From Chloranthus sessilifolius (taxonomy: Eukaryota > Streptophyta > Magnoliopsida > Chloranthales > Chloranthaceae): a stretch of DNA of 64,000 bases. The DNA lies in NCBI GenBank assembly GCA_021018995.1, contig JAJIZI010000022.1:62001-126000 (forward strand), read 5' to 3'. The position numbers and the translations under genes are program-made. The number at the start of each line of letters is the position of its first letter. The stretch's first letter is position 1. The notes beneath the pieces are model-generated. The model did not search any database. It was not told the origin of the DNA and saw only the letters and a program-made list of their open reading frames with translations. Of the stretch, positions 20,891-32,446 are shown in pieces.

Positions 20891-21230
20891 TGGCGACTCT
20901 ATATTTTTCATTAGAGGGCGCATCGCTGCGACGGGACCGCTACGGATCCCACGGTTGCACACATTTATAACAAAATGAGATGGGTCACATAGAGCATAAT
21001 ACGATACCATCGGTTCATCATCTTGTGATCTAAGTGCAATGATCTGATTTTGAATGATAAAGTTACTTGTTACAATCAAATTTCAGTTATAGCTTTCTTT
21101 CTTTGTCTCCTTTATATGTTTAATGTAGTCTATTGGTGACCTTTGTGCCAATTGGTGCATTTTCTTGTAGATTTTTTGCTTTACTATGGACTATGATAAT
21201 AGCATGTAGCATAATATGATATCAAAATAT
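20891..21230 (+). other. Sequence after the Tat-like LTR, no gene
   Basis: It begins with the primer-site-like TGGCGACTCT and a GGGCGCATCGCTGCGACGGG segment often found near such LTR ends, then becomes unremarkable AT-rich sequence. No ORF or repeat is recognised. Confidence 0.4.
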
Positions 21231-21234
21231 GTAA

Positions 21235-21757
21235 TATCTCCAAAAAATCTTGGCATGAATAAGCATATTTTGTTACCTTTAGGCATACAAATCGCATCCC
21301 AGTTAACCATATGAGCTTTAGCCTTCTCCTCACCCTAGCCCCAGAAGAAGTTCTTAGAGCATCTTTCTAACCTATCAATCACCTTAAGAGGGCATTTGTA
21401 TAGAGAAAGTTGATAAATTGGGATGCTTGTTAAGGAACTTTTGATGAGACTAAGTCTCCCAGCCATCAATAAATGTTTCGCCTTCCAAACTAAAAGTCGC
21501 TTCTCAATTTTTTCAACTACAAGGTCCCACATCTTTATGGATGGTTGCCCCAAGGATGTTGGAAGTCCCATATATACTGTCGGTAAAGCAGCCACCTCAC
21601 AACCGAAATACGAGGTAAATCTCCCAAGAGTTTCCTGATTCACATGTAACCCCATAACCTTAGATTTAGTCTTTGAGACCACAATCAAAAGATGGGAACA
21701 TGCTACACATATAAGTCTAATGACACATTCAAGAACAAAAAGAAAATTAACCTTCAT
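21235..21757 (-). pseudogene. L1-type LINE reverse-transcriptase fragment
   Basis: The minus-strand ORF (21757-21335) contains SKTKSKVMGLHVNQE, ALPTVYMGLPTSLG, KIEKRLLVWKAKHLLMAGRL and SSLTSIPIYQLSLYKCP, ending ERCSKNFFWG. This is the C-terminal RT/connection region of plant L1-like non-LTR elements. A TAG follows, after which homologous text continues in frame (GEEKAKAHMVNWDAICMPKG) to about 21235. The catalytic FADD region, endonuclease and RNase H are absent. It is a dead 5'-truncated-style fragment, unrelated to the flanking LTR elements. Confidence 0.8.
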
Positions 21758-22205
21758 TTAAATTCTATAACCTATAAAAAGTCCATAACTAACGGACAAA
21801 TTATCCCTTTCATTTTTTTAATTCTATCAGTAGAAGACAAGACGGGCAAAACACAAACGGACAAAGAGATCAGAAGACTAAGAGTCTTTTAAGCATCTGC
21901 TACACTAAAACAAGACTCCCCATCCTTTATTCCTCTCAATCGGCTCTTTCAAACCCCTAAAAAATGCCCCTTTTGTTCTAGCATCTCTTCAAAGTCCTAA
22001 GCTTCTTTATTCCTAATCGTCTCTTTATAATGGATAATAGAGAAACACAAAACAATTCATTCTTTATTCTCTCAATCGACTATTTAAAACCCTAAAAACG
22101 ACTCTTTCGTTCTAGCGTGTCTCTTCATATTCCTAAAAATCCCTTTTCGCGCCATATCTCTATTTTGTCGATCATCTTATCGCTCTTATCGTCTCTTCAA
22201 AGCGC
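21758..22205 (+). other. AT-rich segment with a gene-leader-like end
   Basis: No ORF is recognised. Near 22080-22205 there are AAACCCTAAAA telo-box-like and pyrimidine-rich sequences typical of plant 5' leaders of housekeeping genes. A CGCAG/GTATGTTCG junction at about 22205/22206 looks like a splice donor. It may be the decayed first exon of the NOT3 copy whose coding exon lies at 23692. Confidence 0.3.
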
Positions 22206-22229
22206 AGGTATGTTCGTTTCTCAAATTTT

Positions 22230-22960
22230 CTCTTTATTATTTTTTTTGGGTTTTTTTTCATCTAATTTTTTTCTTTTGATCTCCAATATTTATACCAGCT
22301 TAGTGTGTTTTTGCATCTGAAATTTTGTGACTCGTGCAAAAAATATATTGCAAAGTCTATACATCTAATACTATTTCATTTTTTGGATGTGTGAAAGGAG
22401 AGAGATGGTAGAATTCTTAAGCTAAATATTTTTTTTTTCTCACTTAATGAAGAATTATTTATTATCTCATATCAAATTGAATGACTAAAATTAATTTATT
22501 TCATTAGTTTTTTTGTTTTTAATCTTGATGATATTATTATTATTTTTTTGGGTTTTTTTTCATCTGAAATTTTTTTTTTTTTTTTTTTCACACAGCCATC
22601 AAAATATGAATATAAAAAAAAAATGCCAGAATCTAATATTCATACCAACTTAGCGTGTTTTTGCATTTGAAATTTTGTGACTCGTGCAAACAATATATTG
22701 CAAAGTCTATACATCTAATACTATAGATGTGTGAAAGGAGAGAAATGGTAGAATTCTTAGGGTAAATATTATTTTTTTCTCACTTAATGAAGAAATATTT
22801 ATTATCTCATATCAAATTGAATTACTAAAATTAATTTATTTCATTAGTTTTTTTGTTTTTAATCATTTATGATATTATTATTATTTTTTGGGTTTTTTGT
22901 TTTCATCTGAAATTTATTTTTTTTATTTTTTCACACAGCCATCAAAATATGAATATAAAT
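22230..22960. repeat. Tandem duplication, about 350-bp unit, two copies
   Basis: Text from about 22291 (ACCAGCTTAGTGTGTTTTTG...) recurs from about 22641 (ACCAACTTAGCGTGTTTTTG...). It continues through GACTCGTGCAAA, TGCAAAGTCTATACATC and CTCACTTAATGAAGAA to a GGGTTTTTT/CATCTGAAAT end. A third partial piece follows to about 23100. It lies in what would be an intron upstream of the NOT3-like exon. Confidence 0.75.
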
Positions 22961-23093
22961 AAAAAATATATATGCTAGAATCCAACCTGAAATCTACTCT
23001 TGAGAAGCAGGGGAAAAAAGGATTTCAAAAGTATAGAATCCAACCTGAAATAAAAAATATGAATATAAATAAAAAAAATATGCTAGAATCCAA

Positions 23094-23094
<1 letters not shown>

Positions 23095-23147
<53 letters not shown>
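23095..23147. repeat. (AT)n microsatellite
   Basis: An uninterrupted AT dinucleotide run of about 50 bases. Confidence 0.95.
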
Positions 23148-23149
<2 letters not shown>

Positions 23150-23232
23150 GCATAACTAACAGACAAATTCATAACTAACATTTTTTCTATGTTTTATATC
23201 TATAACATATAAAAAATGCATAACTAACAGAC

Positions 23233-23590
23233 AAATTCTCCCCTTTCGTTTTTGGGTTCTATCACTAAAAGACAAAATGGCCGAAAGACATTTTTTTTTT
23301 GTTTTTGGGTTCTATCACTACAAGGCAAAATCGACAAAAGCAGAGAAGACCTTACGTTTCTCCCCTTTTGTTTTCCAGTTCTATATCTAGAAGGCAAAAC
23401 GGATAAACAGATAAAAGACCACAAGACATTTCTTTTTTGGGTTTTAGGTTTTGGGTTCTATCAGTACCAGGCAAAACCACCAAAAGACCTTTCGTTTTTG
23501 GGCTTTGGGTTCCATCACTACAAGGCAAAATGAACAAAAGAACAGAAAACCATTCGATTTTGGGTTCTATCACTATAAAACTAAGCACCC
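23233..23590. repeat. Minisatellite, five to six units of 53-77 bp
   Basis: Each unit carries TTTTGGGTTCTATCACTA followed by CAAGGCAAAA. Copies start near 23244, 23303, 23371, 23448, 23505 and 23558, and spacing varies through a short insert rich in ACAAAAG. A diverged single copy lies near 21812. Confidence 0.7.
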
Positions 23591-23691
23591 CTTTAATCCT
23601 CTTAATCCTCTCTTTCAAAACCCTAAAAAGTGCCCCTTTATTTGTTGCTTCATCTCTTCAAAGTCTTAAAAACTCTCGTGTTCTATTATAG

Positions 23692-23823
23692 GTTTACGAC
23701 GCAGAGAATGCAAACCAAAAAGAGAAATTCGAAGCGGATTTGAAGAAGGAGATAAAGAAGTTTCAGAGGTACAGAGATCAGATAAAGACGTGATTACAAT
23801 CGAGCGAGATCAAGGACCAGAAG
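23692..23823 (+). pseudogene. NOT3: NOT3 (CCR4-NOT complex subunit 3) pseudo-exon
   Basis: One exon-like block follows TTCTATTATAG and translates [33 protein letters not shown], stop, LQSSEIKDQK. This is the highly conserved N-terminal coiled-coil of NOT3/NOT5, a scaffold subunit of the deadenylase and transcription-regulating CCR4-NOT complex. The TGA at 23791-23793 replaces a codon that is normally Trp. The donor side AAG/GTTCAA at 23823 is weak. No exon for the protein's first residues or the later part was found within 2 kb. The retained splice-border context suggests a DNA-level gene fragment rather than a processed copy. It is non-functional as read. Confidence 0.8.
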
Positions 23824-25156
23824 GTTCAATTCTAATCGTTTGGTCTTTTTTATGTATCTTCAATTTCACCATCTACTTGTTTATATTGTTATAGGTAACT
23901 CTGTTCTATCTTGCTAAGAGAGTTTTGATTTTTGTTGATTTGATTCAAGTAATAACAAGTTCGTTAGTGAAAGAACATATAATTTTTATTTAGTGAGGCA
24001 GAACTGAAAATTTCGGTTTATGTTCTATTGAGGCAGAACTAAAATCTAACCAAAACGAATCACTTCGGGTTTTTATTCAAATTTCAAATTCAAACCAAAC
24101 GGACACTAGAAAAAATAGGTTCAGTTCTTTTTTTTTTATTTTTTCCGATTCTCTATTCCTACCTAATTGGTTTTTTGTTTCCTCATTAACCAAATCACGA
24201 ATATATAAATGAAGCAAGACTAAAATGATGGTTTTTATAACAAATGGATTTTTATATCAAAGCTGTAATTTTAAAAATAAAATGATGGTTTTAAGTTTTC
24301 TTTTTGGGTTTTCTATGAAATATATGGATATGATGAATTTTTGTTATGTTAGCAGATTCATGTGGTTTTGTCTGGAGAAATGCTGATTCATCTAATTTAT
24401 TTTCATGTTGGAAATGGTTATCCAAGTTGTTCTAATTTATTTCATGGTTATGTGGCCAAACATTGTTTTGGTTTTGATCCTGAAATATTTTCTCTGCTAT
24501 CAAAAAGTTGTATGGTAGGATTTTGTGGTTCTTGTGTTGCATAAGCTAAGTTGACAAAGTTTTGTGATTTCAATTTTAATATTTTGGTTGTTTTGTTCCA
24601 TGGAATTGATTTTTTATGTTTGTGATGTTGACTCTCTTTTCGATTTTGGGGAAATACAGATGATAAGCATTCACAATAATGAAACATTACTTGTCTCGTT
24701 GTTGACAAGTATGACATCAAGCTGAACAATGCTATTCTTACAGAGGAAAAGCATCGGCCAATGTAAGTTTTCAGATTTAATCTTTTCTGTTGCAGAAATC
24801 ATTAAAATTATTTGGATCCTTGTACATGTATATCTTTCTATCTGTAATATGAGGTGTTTGAGTTCAACTGGTTTACAACTTAGATCTTAGTCAACTCTTA
24901 TTTTATCCTTTATGTTTTTGATGCCTTGAATCTGTTGTCTTTTCTTTGTTGCTTGATTACTTGTTGCATTATATGGAATTAAGGTTTTTATCAAAAAAGA
25001 GATTGACCATATTGATTTTGCACATCACAAGGTATTTTATTTACAAACCTTCTACTTTGAACTTTTTTCATATTCCAATGAAAAAAAATTTATCAATTTT
25101 TTATCGTAAGATAAATCGGAACATATTGGGCTTGGGCCTATAACACAATAGAAGGT
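23824..25156 (+). other. AT-rich intergenic or intron-like sequence
   Basis: No certain gene. A short frame near 24700-24765 (KYDIKLNNAILTEEKHRPM) followed by GTAAGTTTTC looks like the end of a captured exon, but I do not recognise the protein. The rest is T-rich and intron-like, up to the left edge of the Athila array. The five bases before that edge are AAGGT (25152-25156), the candidate target-site duplication; its partner lies beyond the window. Confidence 0.4.
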
Positions 25157-26940
25157 TGTTAAGTAGTGAAAAATACCATTTTTCACCCCTAAACATGAGC
25201 CTTGAAAGACCCTTGAGAAGACTAAATAAGTGCTTTAGTGTGCATTTTACAGCTAACCAATCAGACAGGTCCAAATCCGAAAAGCATCCCAAAAAGATCA
25301 AAAAGCTGACAGCTCATGTCAAGTTTAAAGAAGGAGTGAAGAAACAGCCTCAGCAATGGCTAAAGAGGGTCTAAAAGAGCAGACAAAGACCTGAAGCAAG
25401 AGAGAGAGCCATTCGCAAAGAAAAAATCAAGTTAAAAGTCAATTCGCAAAGAAGAATGGGAGCCTAGAGTTCAATTCGCAAAGAACTTCTACTATTCGTA
25501 AAGAACCTTGAACTTTGCGAAAAGAAGAAAACACTCCTCGAAAAGAAGATTGAACTTTGCGAACAGAGCTTCAGAAGTCATTGAACTTTGCGAAAAAGCC
25601 CTTAAACTATGCGAAATGGCATTACGGGATTTGCGCTCGTCAAGGTATTTCAGAAACTTTGCACGCGCCCAATGCAATCAAAAGACCAGAACATTCGGAA
25701 GGTTCCAATCAAGATCCGAAGGCATATTCCAACCCATGTGAGCGCCCAAAGTTAAATTATTACTCAAGGGAACTTCCGGAGCTCAAACAGAATTTCAAAC
25801 CCATATGAAATTGATGCTTCGCACCTGATTACGAACGGATCGAGCATTTCCATTGGCCAAAACAGATCTGGATCCCGTGCTCAACCCTCATTGGGCAAAC
25901 CAGATCTAAAGCATTCTTGATTGGTCAATCCAGCCATGCGCGGGATGGAGGAAAAAGTATAAATAGAGAAGCCATTCGCCCAACTTGGGCATCCAGATTT
26001 TAGAGTTATCATCTCTGTTTCCCTCATTCGGTCGGATAGCTTATCCGAACCCCTGTAATCCCTTCTTGTAGTTTACCTTTGAGAGCCATTGTGAGTGATT
26101 TGTACTTCCAAGTTCGGATTCAAGACCTGTAAGTCCGAGGGCTCTCTCTAAAGCCGTGCTCTGTAATTGTAATTTTGGATTTTAAAAGGTTCTTTGTAAT
26201 TTGTGTCTTCTCCATTGGAGTCATGTCGAGGGTTACGAATGTTCACCTTAGTGCATTAGACTTCTTTAGATTCACTCATCGCATGCAACTTCCTTAATTC
26301 ATCACTGTCATGCGAATTAGCGTTGGTAACCTAATTCTAGCGGCATTTTGATGATGTTCATGTTACGAACTAAAGAATAGGCCACAACTATTGGATGATC
26401 TGTGACCATTTAAGTGGATGAGATCATAGCCATCGATCTAAACCTATTCCTTAATTCGGATTTATTTCTCTTACATCTGTCTTTGGTAGCGGATGAAGAT
26501 TGAATCTGCTCTGCTTGAACTATTCTCCATTAAAATTCGAGGCTAAAGTACATGAAGCTATTATTTACGCATTTGTCTTATTTTAAACATCTCCCAACTC
26601 GGATCTGGATCATGTAGTTAGTTCTTTTCTTTATTTGCTTATAGTTAAATGTGACACAATCCAACACTCTCTTTTATCTATTCTTTTTTAGATAATTATA
26701 GAGCCAGGATCCGGTAGCACAGATCGAGGTTTATCTCTCGGTTTAGACAAAATTCTCGTGGGCGATCTTGAAATACTTACTTTTAAAACTTGCTACAATT
26801 GGCCTGATCTTGCAGGCCGTGTTAGCCAATGTGTCTTGATATCCCTTTCATAAGTTAACACCCATGTAACCTAGCATTGTTTGATTCTTTAATTTTTGAT
26901 TCAGAAGGCACACAATTATGGCACAGTTGGGGTGACAACA
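25157..26940 (+). mobile_element. Athila-type LTR 1 (outer left LTR of array)
   Basis: It starts TGTTAAGTAG and ends GGTGACAACA (TGTT...AACA), 1784 bp. The left flank is unrelated DNA rather than the polypurine tract seen before the other LTRs, so this is the array edge. It is shorter and more diverged than LTRs 2-4, mostly by small indels, many at CAG/CTG or C-run positions. Confidence 0.92.
25958..25965 (+). promoter_or_regulatory. TATA box in LTR 1
   Basis: TATAAATA follows GAGGAAAAAG and precedes a pyrimidine-rich leader, and it is conserved in all four LTRs (35653, 45659, 55699). It would set the start of the genomic RNA, about 1 kb before the LTR end. Confidence 0.7.
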
Positions 26941-26946
26941 AGTTTT

Positions 26947-26964
26947 TGGCGCCGGTGCCGGGGA
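26947..26964 (+). other. Primer-binding site of unit 1
   Basis: TGGCGCCGGTGCCGGGGA lies six bases after the LTR end. It differs by one base from the copies in units 2 and 4 (TGGCGCCGTTGCCGGGGA), the tRNA-Asp-type site usual in Athila elements. Confidence 0.85.
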
Positions 26965-27114
26965 AGTTTGTTCTAAAATAGATATACCTATGTTTATTTT
27001 CATTTATTTATAGTCATTTATTAATTTTGTTGTTATTTTTATGCGTCAAGTGTAAAAGGAAAGGAAAGTTCTTAAATAGACAGTGTTTGTCAGTACCAAA
27101 CTCTCTCGAGTTGT

Positions 27115-30100
27115 ATGTTTGGCGGGAGAACCCTCAATCCCGAGATTCTCCCGTTAAATTGAAGTTGAAAGACTCCTAAGAAACCGACATACATCATGAC
27201 ATCTCATGAAATGGGTGAAGAACATGAGATTGTTAAGAGACTACTTTGCCTGGTGCTTATAATTCCCATTTTGCATTCAATTTCCCACAGTGGAGGGAAA
27301 TTATGAAATTAAGTCCTCCACCATCCAAATGTTGCCTTCATTCCATGGATTGAGTAAGGAAGACCCTTACAAACACATTGATGAATTTCTGGCTTTATGC
27401 ACAACATTTAACATAGCTGGACTTGGTCCAGAGGCAACCAAGCTTAGGCTCTTTCCTTTTTCATTAAAGGACAAAGCTAGAGCATGGTTATCTATGTTAG
27501 CACCAACCAGCATCACACCATGGAATGATTTGCAATGTCAATCTTTGTCAAAATATTTCCCAATGACTAAAACCAAATGAGACAAAGCATCATCTCTTTC
27601 TCCCAAAACTCGACTGAAACTTTCCATGAAGCATGGGAAAGGTTTAAAGAACACTTAAGGCAATGCCCTCACCATCAAATTCCTAACTGGCAGCTGGTTC
27701 AAAGCTCCTATCAAGGAACTGATCAAGGGCAAGAACATGGTGGATGCCTCTTGTGGAGGTACCTACTTGCGAAAGCAGTTGAAGAGGTTTGGGACCTCTT
27801 TGAGGTGATTGGAGAAAATTCAACCCAGCAGAATCTCTGTCAAGGGACCGAGAATCCGCTAGGATGAATAATCCCCAATTCACAAGAGGAAAGTTTATGA
27901 AGTCAATGAATGGAAAGGAAAGTGGATAATTTGACCACAAAATTTGATAGTGATGGACTCATTTAAAGCTCCAAATGGGTCAAGAGTAGAGGAGGCATGT
28001 CCGATATGCAGTCCCCACTCATTCCATTGATCAATGTCCTTCCGCATCACAATTTCCGAACTCATGATGGAACAAGCTCATGCAGCTCAGTCTTATGGAT
28101 GATGCAATCGAATGACTACCCATGGAGATCTCATCCTAATCTCGGGTGGAATCGTGGAAATTACATTAGCAATGAGAGCTCAAAAATCAATTACCTTTCA
28201 AACACCTTTCGCCATATCGGAATTTTTATAATAAATCAAATTTTCAGCACCTAACCAACAACAAGCCATGCGTGATGCACCAGCCCTGCCCCTCCTAGAC
28301 TGACCTTTGAAAAGCGAGTCTTGAGTTCACTTCAAAATCTTGGAACTCTGTCTCGGTGTGAACCTTCACGATTCGAGCATTAAAAAATTGAAGAAACTGC
28401 CAACTCTCAAATTCATTGGCTAAGAGAAGAGGGTAAACTACCCAACACATGAACAATCCTAAGGACGGAGTTCATGGTTGGAGAATCCTCAAATGGCCAT
28501 GAGAAATCAAAGGCATGACTACTTTGAGAAGTGGAAGAATAATAAACAACACGATTGGGTAGTGAAGAGGAAAAAGATGAAGAACAAGTGCACGGGAACA
28601 ACAATTTGGATAGCAATATGGTACATTGATTTACATCGAAAATTCAAAAAATGAAAAAGCAGAAAAATAACAAAATTGTTGAAAAGGATGAGGAGAAGAA
28701 ATTTGTTCCTCACCTCCCATTTACCCATGCAATAAAGTCAGTTTCTCCTTTTGACAAAGGAAACACAAAAATTGAGGAAATGATGGAGACATTCAAGCAA
28801 GTTAAAATTAATCTACCTACCTTGATGCAATCAAGCGAGGTCCACTTATGCAAAATTTCTCAAGAGGTGTGCACCCACAAAAGGCAATCTAGGATACATT
28901 TATCCAAGAAGGCCTTTCTTTGTGGAGAAAATCAACCAAGTGCTATCAATTTGCAACACCACCTAAGATGCAAGACCACGGAATCCCCACAATCCCTGCA
29001 TCATTGGGGAGCACACCATTGAGAAAGCCTTGCTAGATCACAGGTGCTAGTGTCAACAGCTTCCTAATACATCTATGAGAAGCTAGGTTTGGGAGGTGAA
29101 ACCCACTCAAGTGGTGTTCTGACTAGGCAGCAGATCTGAAAGGAAACCTATGGGGTTGATTGAAGATGTTTTGGTAGGAGTAGACAAGTTTTCTACCTGG
29201 CGACTTTTTGGTGTTGGACATGGAACCAACCAAAGTACCCTTGCCATCCTGTCATTACAGGAAGACCATTCACAGCTCTGACTAATGCATGCATTCAATG
29301 CAGTGCGGCATCATGGAGGTGTCTTTTGGAAATATGAAAGTTAAATTGAATGTGTATAATCTTTGTTACTCAACCTCAATTCTCTGTGAGGAATGTTTCC
29401 ATGTTGACATCATTGATGAAATTTGGTGGAGGAGTCTTTACAAACATTTACGCAAGGTAAAGACTCCACCAGAATTTAAAAATGATTGGGGATCCGAGAA
29501 AGAAGGAAAAGGAGATCAAATTCAGCAGAATTACGCTTTGTGCAAGGCACTCACTGTGATCATCAAGTTCTCTCTCTTGGAGACACTCCTCTCCCTCTTC
29601 CACAAGTTACCAAGGTACCTTTCTTTGCCCTCTTTTCTCCACAATTGGAACTCAACGGCTCCCCAAAATCTGAAATATGTGTTTTGGGAGATCATCAAAC
29701 ACTACTGTGATTATTTCTTCCTCCCTTACAAAGGAGCAAGAAGAGGGCTGTTGGTAGTTCTAAAAGCAAGAAAGCAATTGGTGGACCATTGCTGATTTAG
29801 GAGGAATAAACCCAGTGTATGCATGCATAAGATCCACACGGAAGAGGATGCCAAGCCTTCTAGAGAAATGCAAAGAAGGTTGAATCCTCACATGCAAGAA
29901 GTGGTAATGAAGGAAGTTGTCAAGCTGCTGAATCTTTGGGGTCATTTACCCCATTTCAGATTCTGCTTGGGTAGCACCCACAGGTGGTGCCTAAGAAATC
30001 TGGCATCCTTGTTATGCAGTGAATCTAGTAAACTTATGTCCACGGACAAACAAGCTGGATGGAGGGTGCATAGACTACTGAAAATTAAATACCATGACAA

Positions 30101-32446
30101 GGAAAGACCATTTCCCCTCCCTTCATTGACCAAATCCTTGATAAGCTTGCAGGCAAAGCTTACTCTGCTTCCTTGATGGGTACTCTGGTTACAACAGATC
30201 ACAATGTACCACAGGACCAAGAAAGACCACCTTCACCTGCCCTTTGGCACTTTTGCCTATAGGAGGATGCCCTTTGGTCTTTGCAATGCCCTGCTACTTT
30301 TCAAAGATGCATGTATGCCATCTTTTACGACATGATTGATCAATTCATGGAGATCTTCATGGATGACTTTTCAATTTATGGAGACGACTTTTCCCAATGC
30401 TTACACCACCTCAAGTTGGTGTTGCAAAGATGTGAAGAAACCAATTTGGTTCTAAGCTGGGAAAAGAGTCATTTATAGTCACCAAGGCATTGTCCTAGGA
30501 CATGTGGTCTCCCATAAAGGCATAGAGGTGGACCAAGCAAAATTGATCTAATTGCACATTTGCCTCCTCCAGGCTGTTAAGCAAATCGAAGTTTCTTAGG
30601 GCATGCGAGGATTTTATAGGAGGTTCATCAAAGATTTCGATAAAATTTCCAAGCCACTCTGTCATTTCTTGTGTCAAGATGTTCCTTTTGTGTTTACTAA
30701 TGATACGCAGCGGCCTTTGAGTCCTTAAGAAATGTGATTTGGCTCCCATCTTGCAGTCCCACGACTATTCGGTGCCCTTTGGTGATGTGTGATGCATCGG
30801 ACTATGCCTAGGAGGCTGTCTAGAGGCGGAGAAAGATAAGCTTCCCCATGTCATAGCTTATGCCCGTGGATCCATGATAGATGCCCTCAACTACACAACA
30901 AGCGAGAAAAACTGGCCATTGTGTTTGCATTGGAAAAATTCGAGGCCTTATGTTTTAGGTTCACAAATTGTGGTGTTCTTGACCACTGCCCTAAAGTACC
31001 TTACATCTAAGAAGGATGCAAGCCAGTTAATCGGTGGATCCTCCTATTACGGGAGTTTGATCTCTGATTAAGGATAAGAAAGGAGTGGAGAATGTGGTGG
31101 TGATCACTTATCCGAATTCTCAATCTTGAGGATGATAGCTTACCCATTAATGAATCATTTCACGATGAGCAACTTTTGCCATCAATACCCACGATCCTTG
31201 GTTTTGCAAACATAGTCAACTTCTTGGCTATTGAATGATTCCTCAACATTGGAATAGAATGGATAAAGATCTTTTCTTCTCACAAGTTAAACATTTCATT
31301 TGGGAAGATCCTTATCTATTCAAGAATTGTCTTGAGACCAAGTGATCGAAAGTGTGTCGGACCATGAATTCCACGGCATATTGTCAATGTGTCATGAGCA
31401 GCTGTGGAGGCCATTTGTGCAATAAAGCAGTGCAAAATTCTGCGATGTGGTTTCTATTGGCCCACAATCTTTAAAGATGCCTTACTGACCTTTGTAAATC
31501 TTGCGGCGCAAAAAGCTGATGTATTTCCAAGAAACTCAATGCCCTATGACCAATCACAGTAGTTGAGTTGTTTGATGTTTGGGGCATAGATTTTATGGGC
31601 CCTTTCCCCCTTCTAATGGAAACAATTTCATCTTGGTAGCTGTGGATTATGTCTCCAAGTGGATTGAGGCCATAGCTACCAAATCAATGATCACAAAGTG
31701 GTTTTAAGATTCCTCAAAGACCACATTTTTCCAGTTGGATTCCCAGGCCATCATTAGTGATGGGGAAGCCACTTTTACTTTGACGGTTTGACTCTCTATT
31801 AAAAAGTACTCATCACTCCAGGTAGCCACTCCTATCATCCACAAACCCGGTGGGTGGAATTTCAAATAGAGATCAAACACATTTTGGAAAAAGCGTGAAG
31901 AAGGGACGAAAAGAATTTGGTCCTTTAAGCTTAATGATGCTTTGTGGGCATCTGAGCGCCTACAAGACTCCTATAGGGATGTCCCCTTCGAGGCTGGTTT
32001 ATGGCAAGGCATGCCATCTACCGATGAATTAGAATATAAGGCCTTGTGGGCAATCAAAACTTTTAATATGGATCTAGCATTCTTTGGTAACCACGAGAAG
32101 CTTCAACTCCTTTGAGCTGGAAGGCCGAGGATGGATGCCTACACTAGCTCCAGTTGTACAAAGAAAAGGTTAAATCATTCCATGATAGGAGCCTCATGAG
32201 AAAGAGTTCATCTGGGGTCCAAGGTATGGTTATTCAACTCTAAACTTAAATTCTTTCACAGCAAATTGAGATCCAGGATGGGAAGGGCCATACCATCATC
32301 AAGGCCTCCCCTCGGGGAGGCTGTGGATATTCAGATCCCAAGGATGGAAGAATACTCAAGGTAAATGGTCGAGAGGCTCAAACCATGCATTGAAAACACC
32401 AGGAGCCCTTGCTGCCCACCTATCATCATGAATCTCCAAAAATCGA
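27115..32446 (+). pseudogene. gag-pol: Athila unit 1 gag-pol, heavily broken
   Basis: It carries the same gene order as unit 4. Gag pieces read [20 protein letters not shown]-type sequence (27290-27580) and [20 protein letters not shown] (27577-27710). Protease text is at about 29020-29330, [14 protein letters not shown] at about 30355-30395, and RNase H and integrase pieces lie up to 32446. The frame changes dozens of times through 1-8 bp indels; no domain is open end to end. Several conserved segments (for instance the zinc knuckle near 28000) lose single bases at CAG/CTG. Non-functional as read, but see the finding on whether these lesions are real. Confidence 0.9.

Noticed and set aside
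24362-24544. 60-codon ORF near the NOT3-like exon, considered as a further NOT3 exon
   Set aside because: The translation does not resemble NOT3 and has no plausible splice borders.
26947-26964. tRNA gene
   Set aside because: Only the 18-base primer complement is present; no cloverleaf or A and B boxes.
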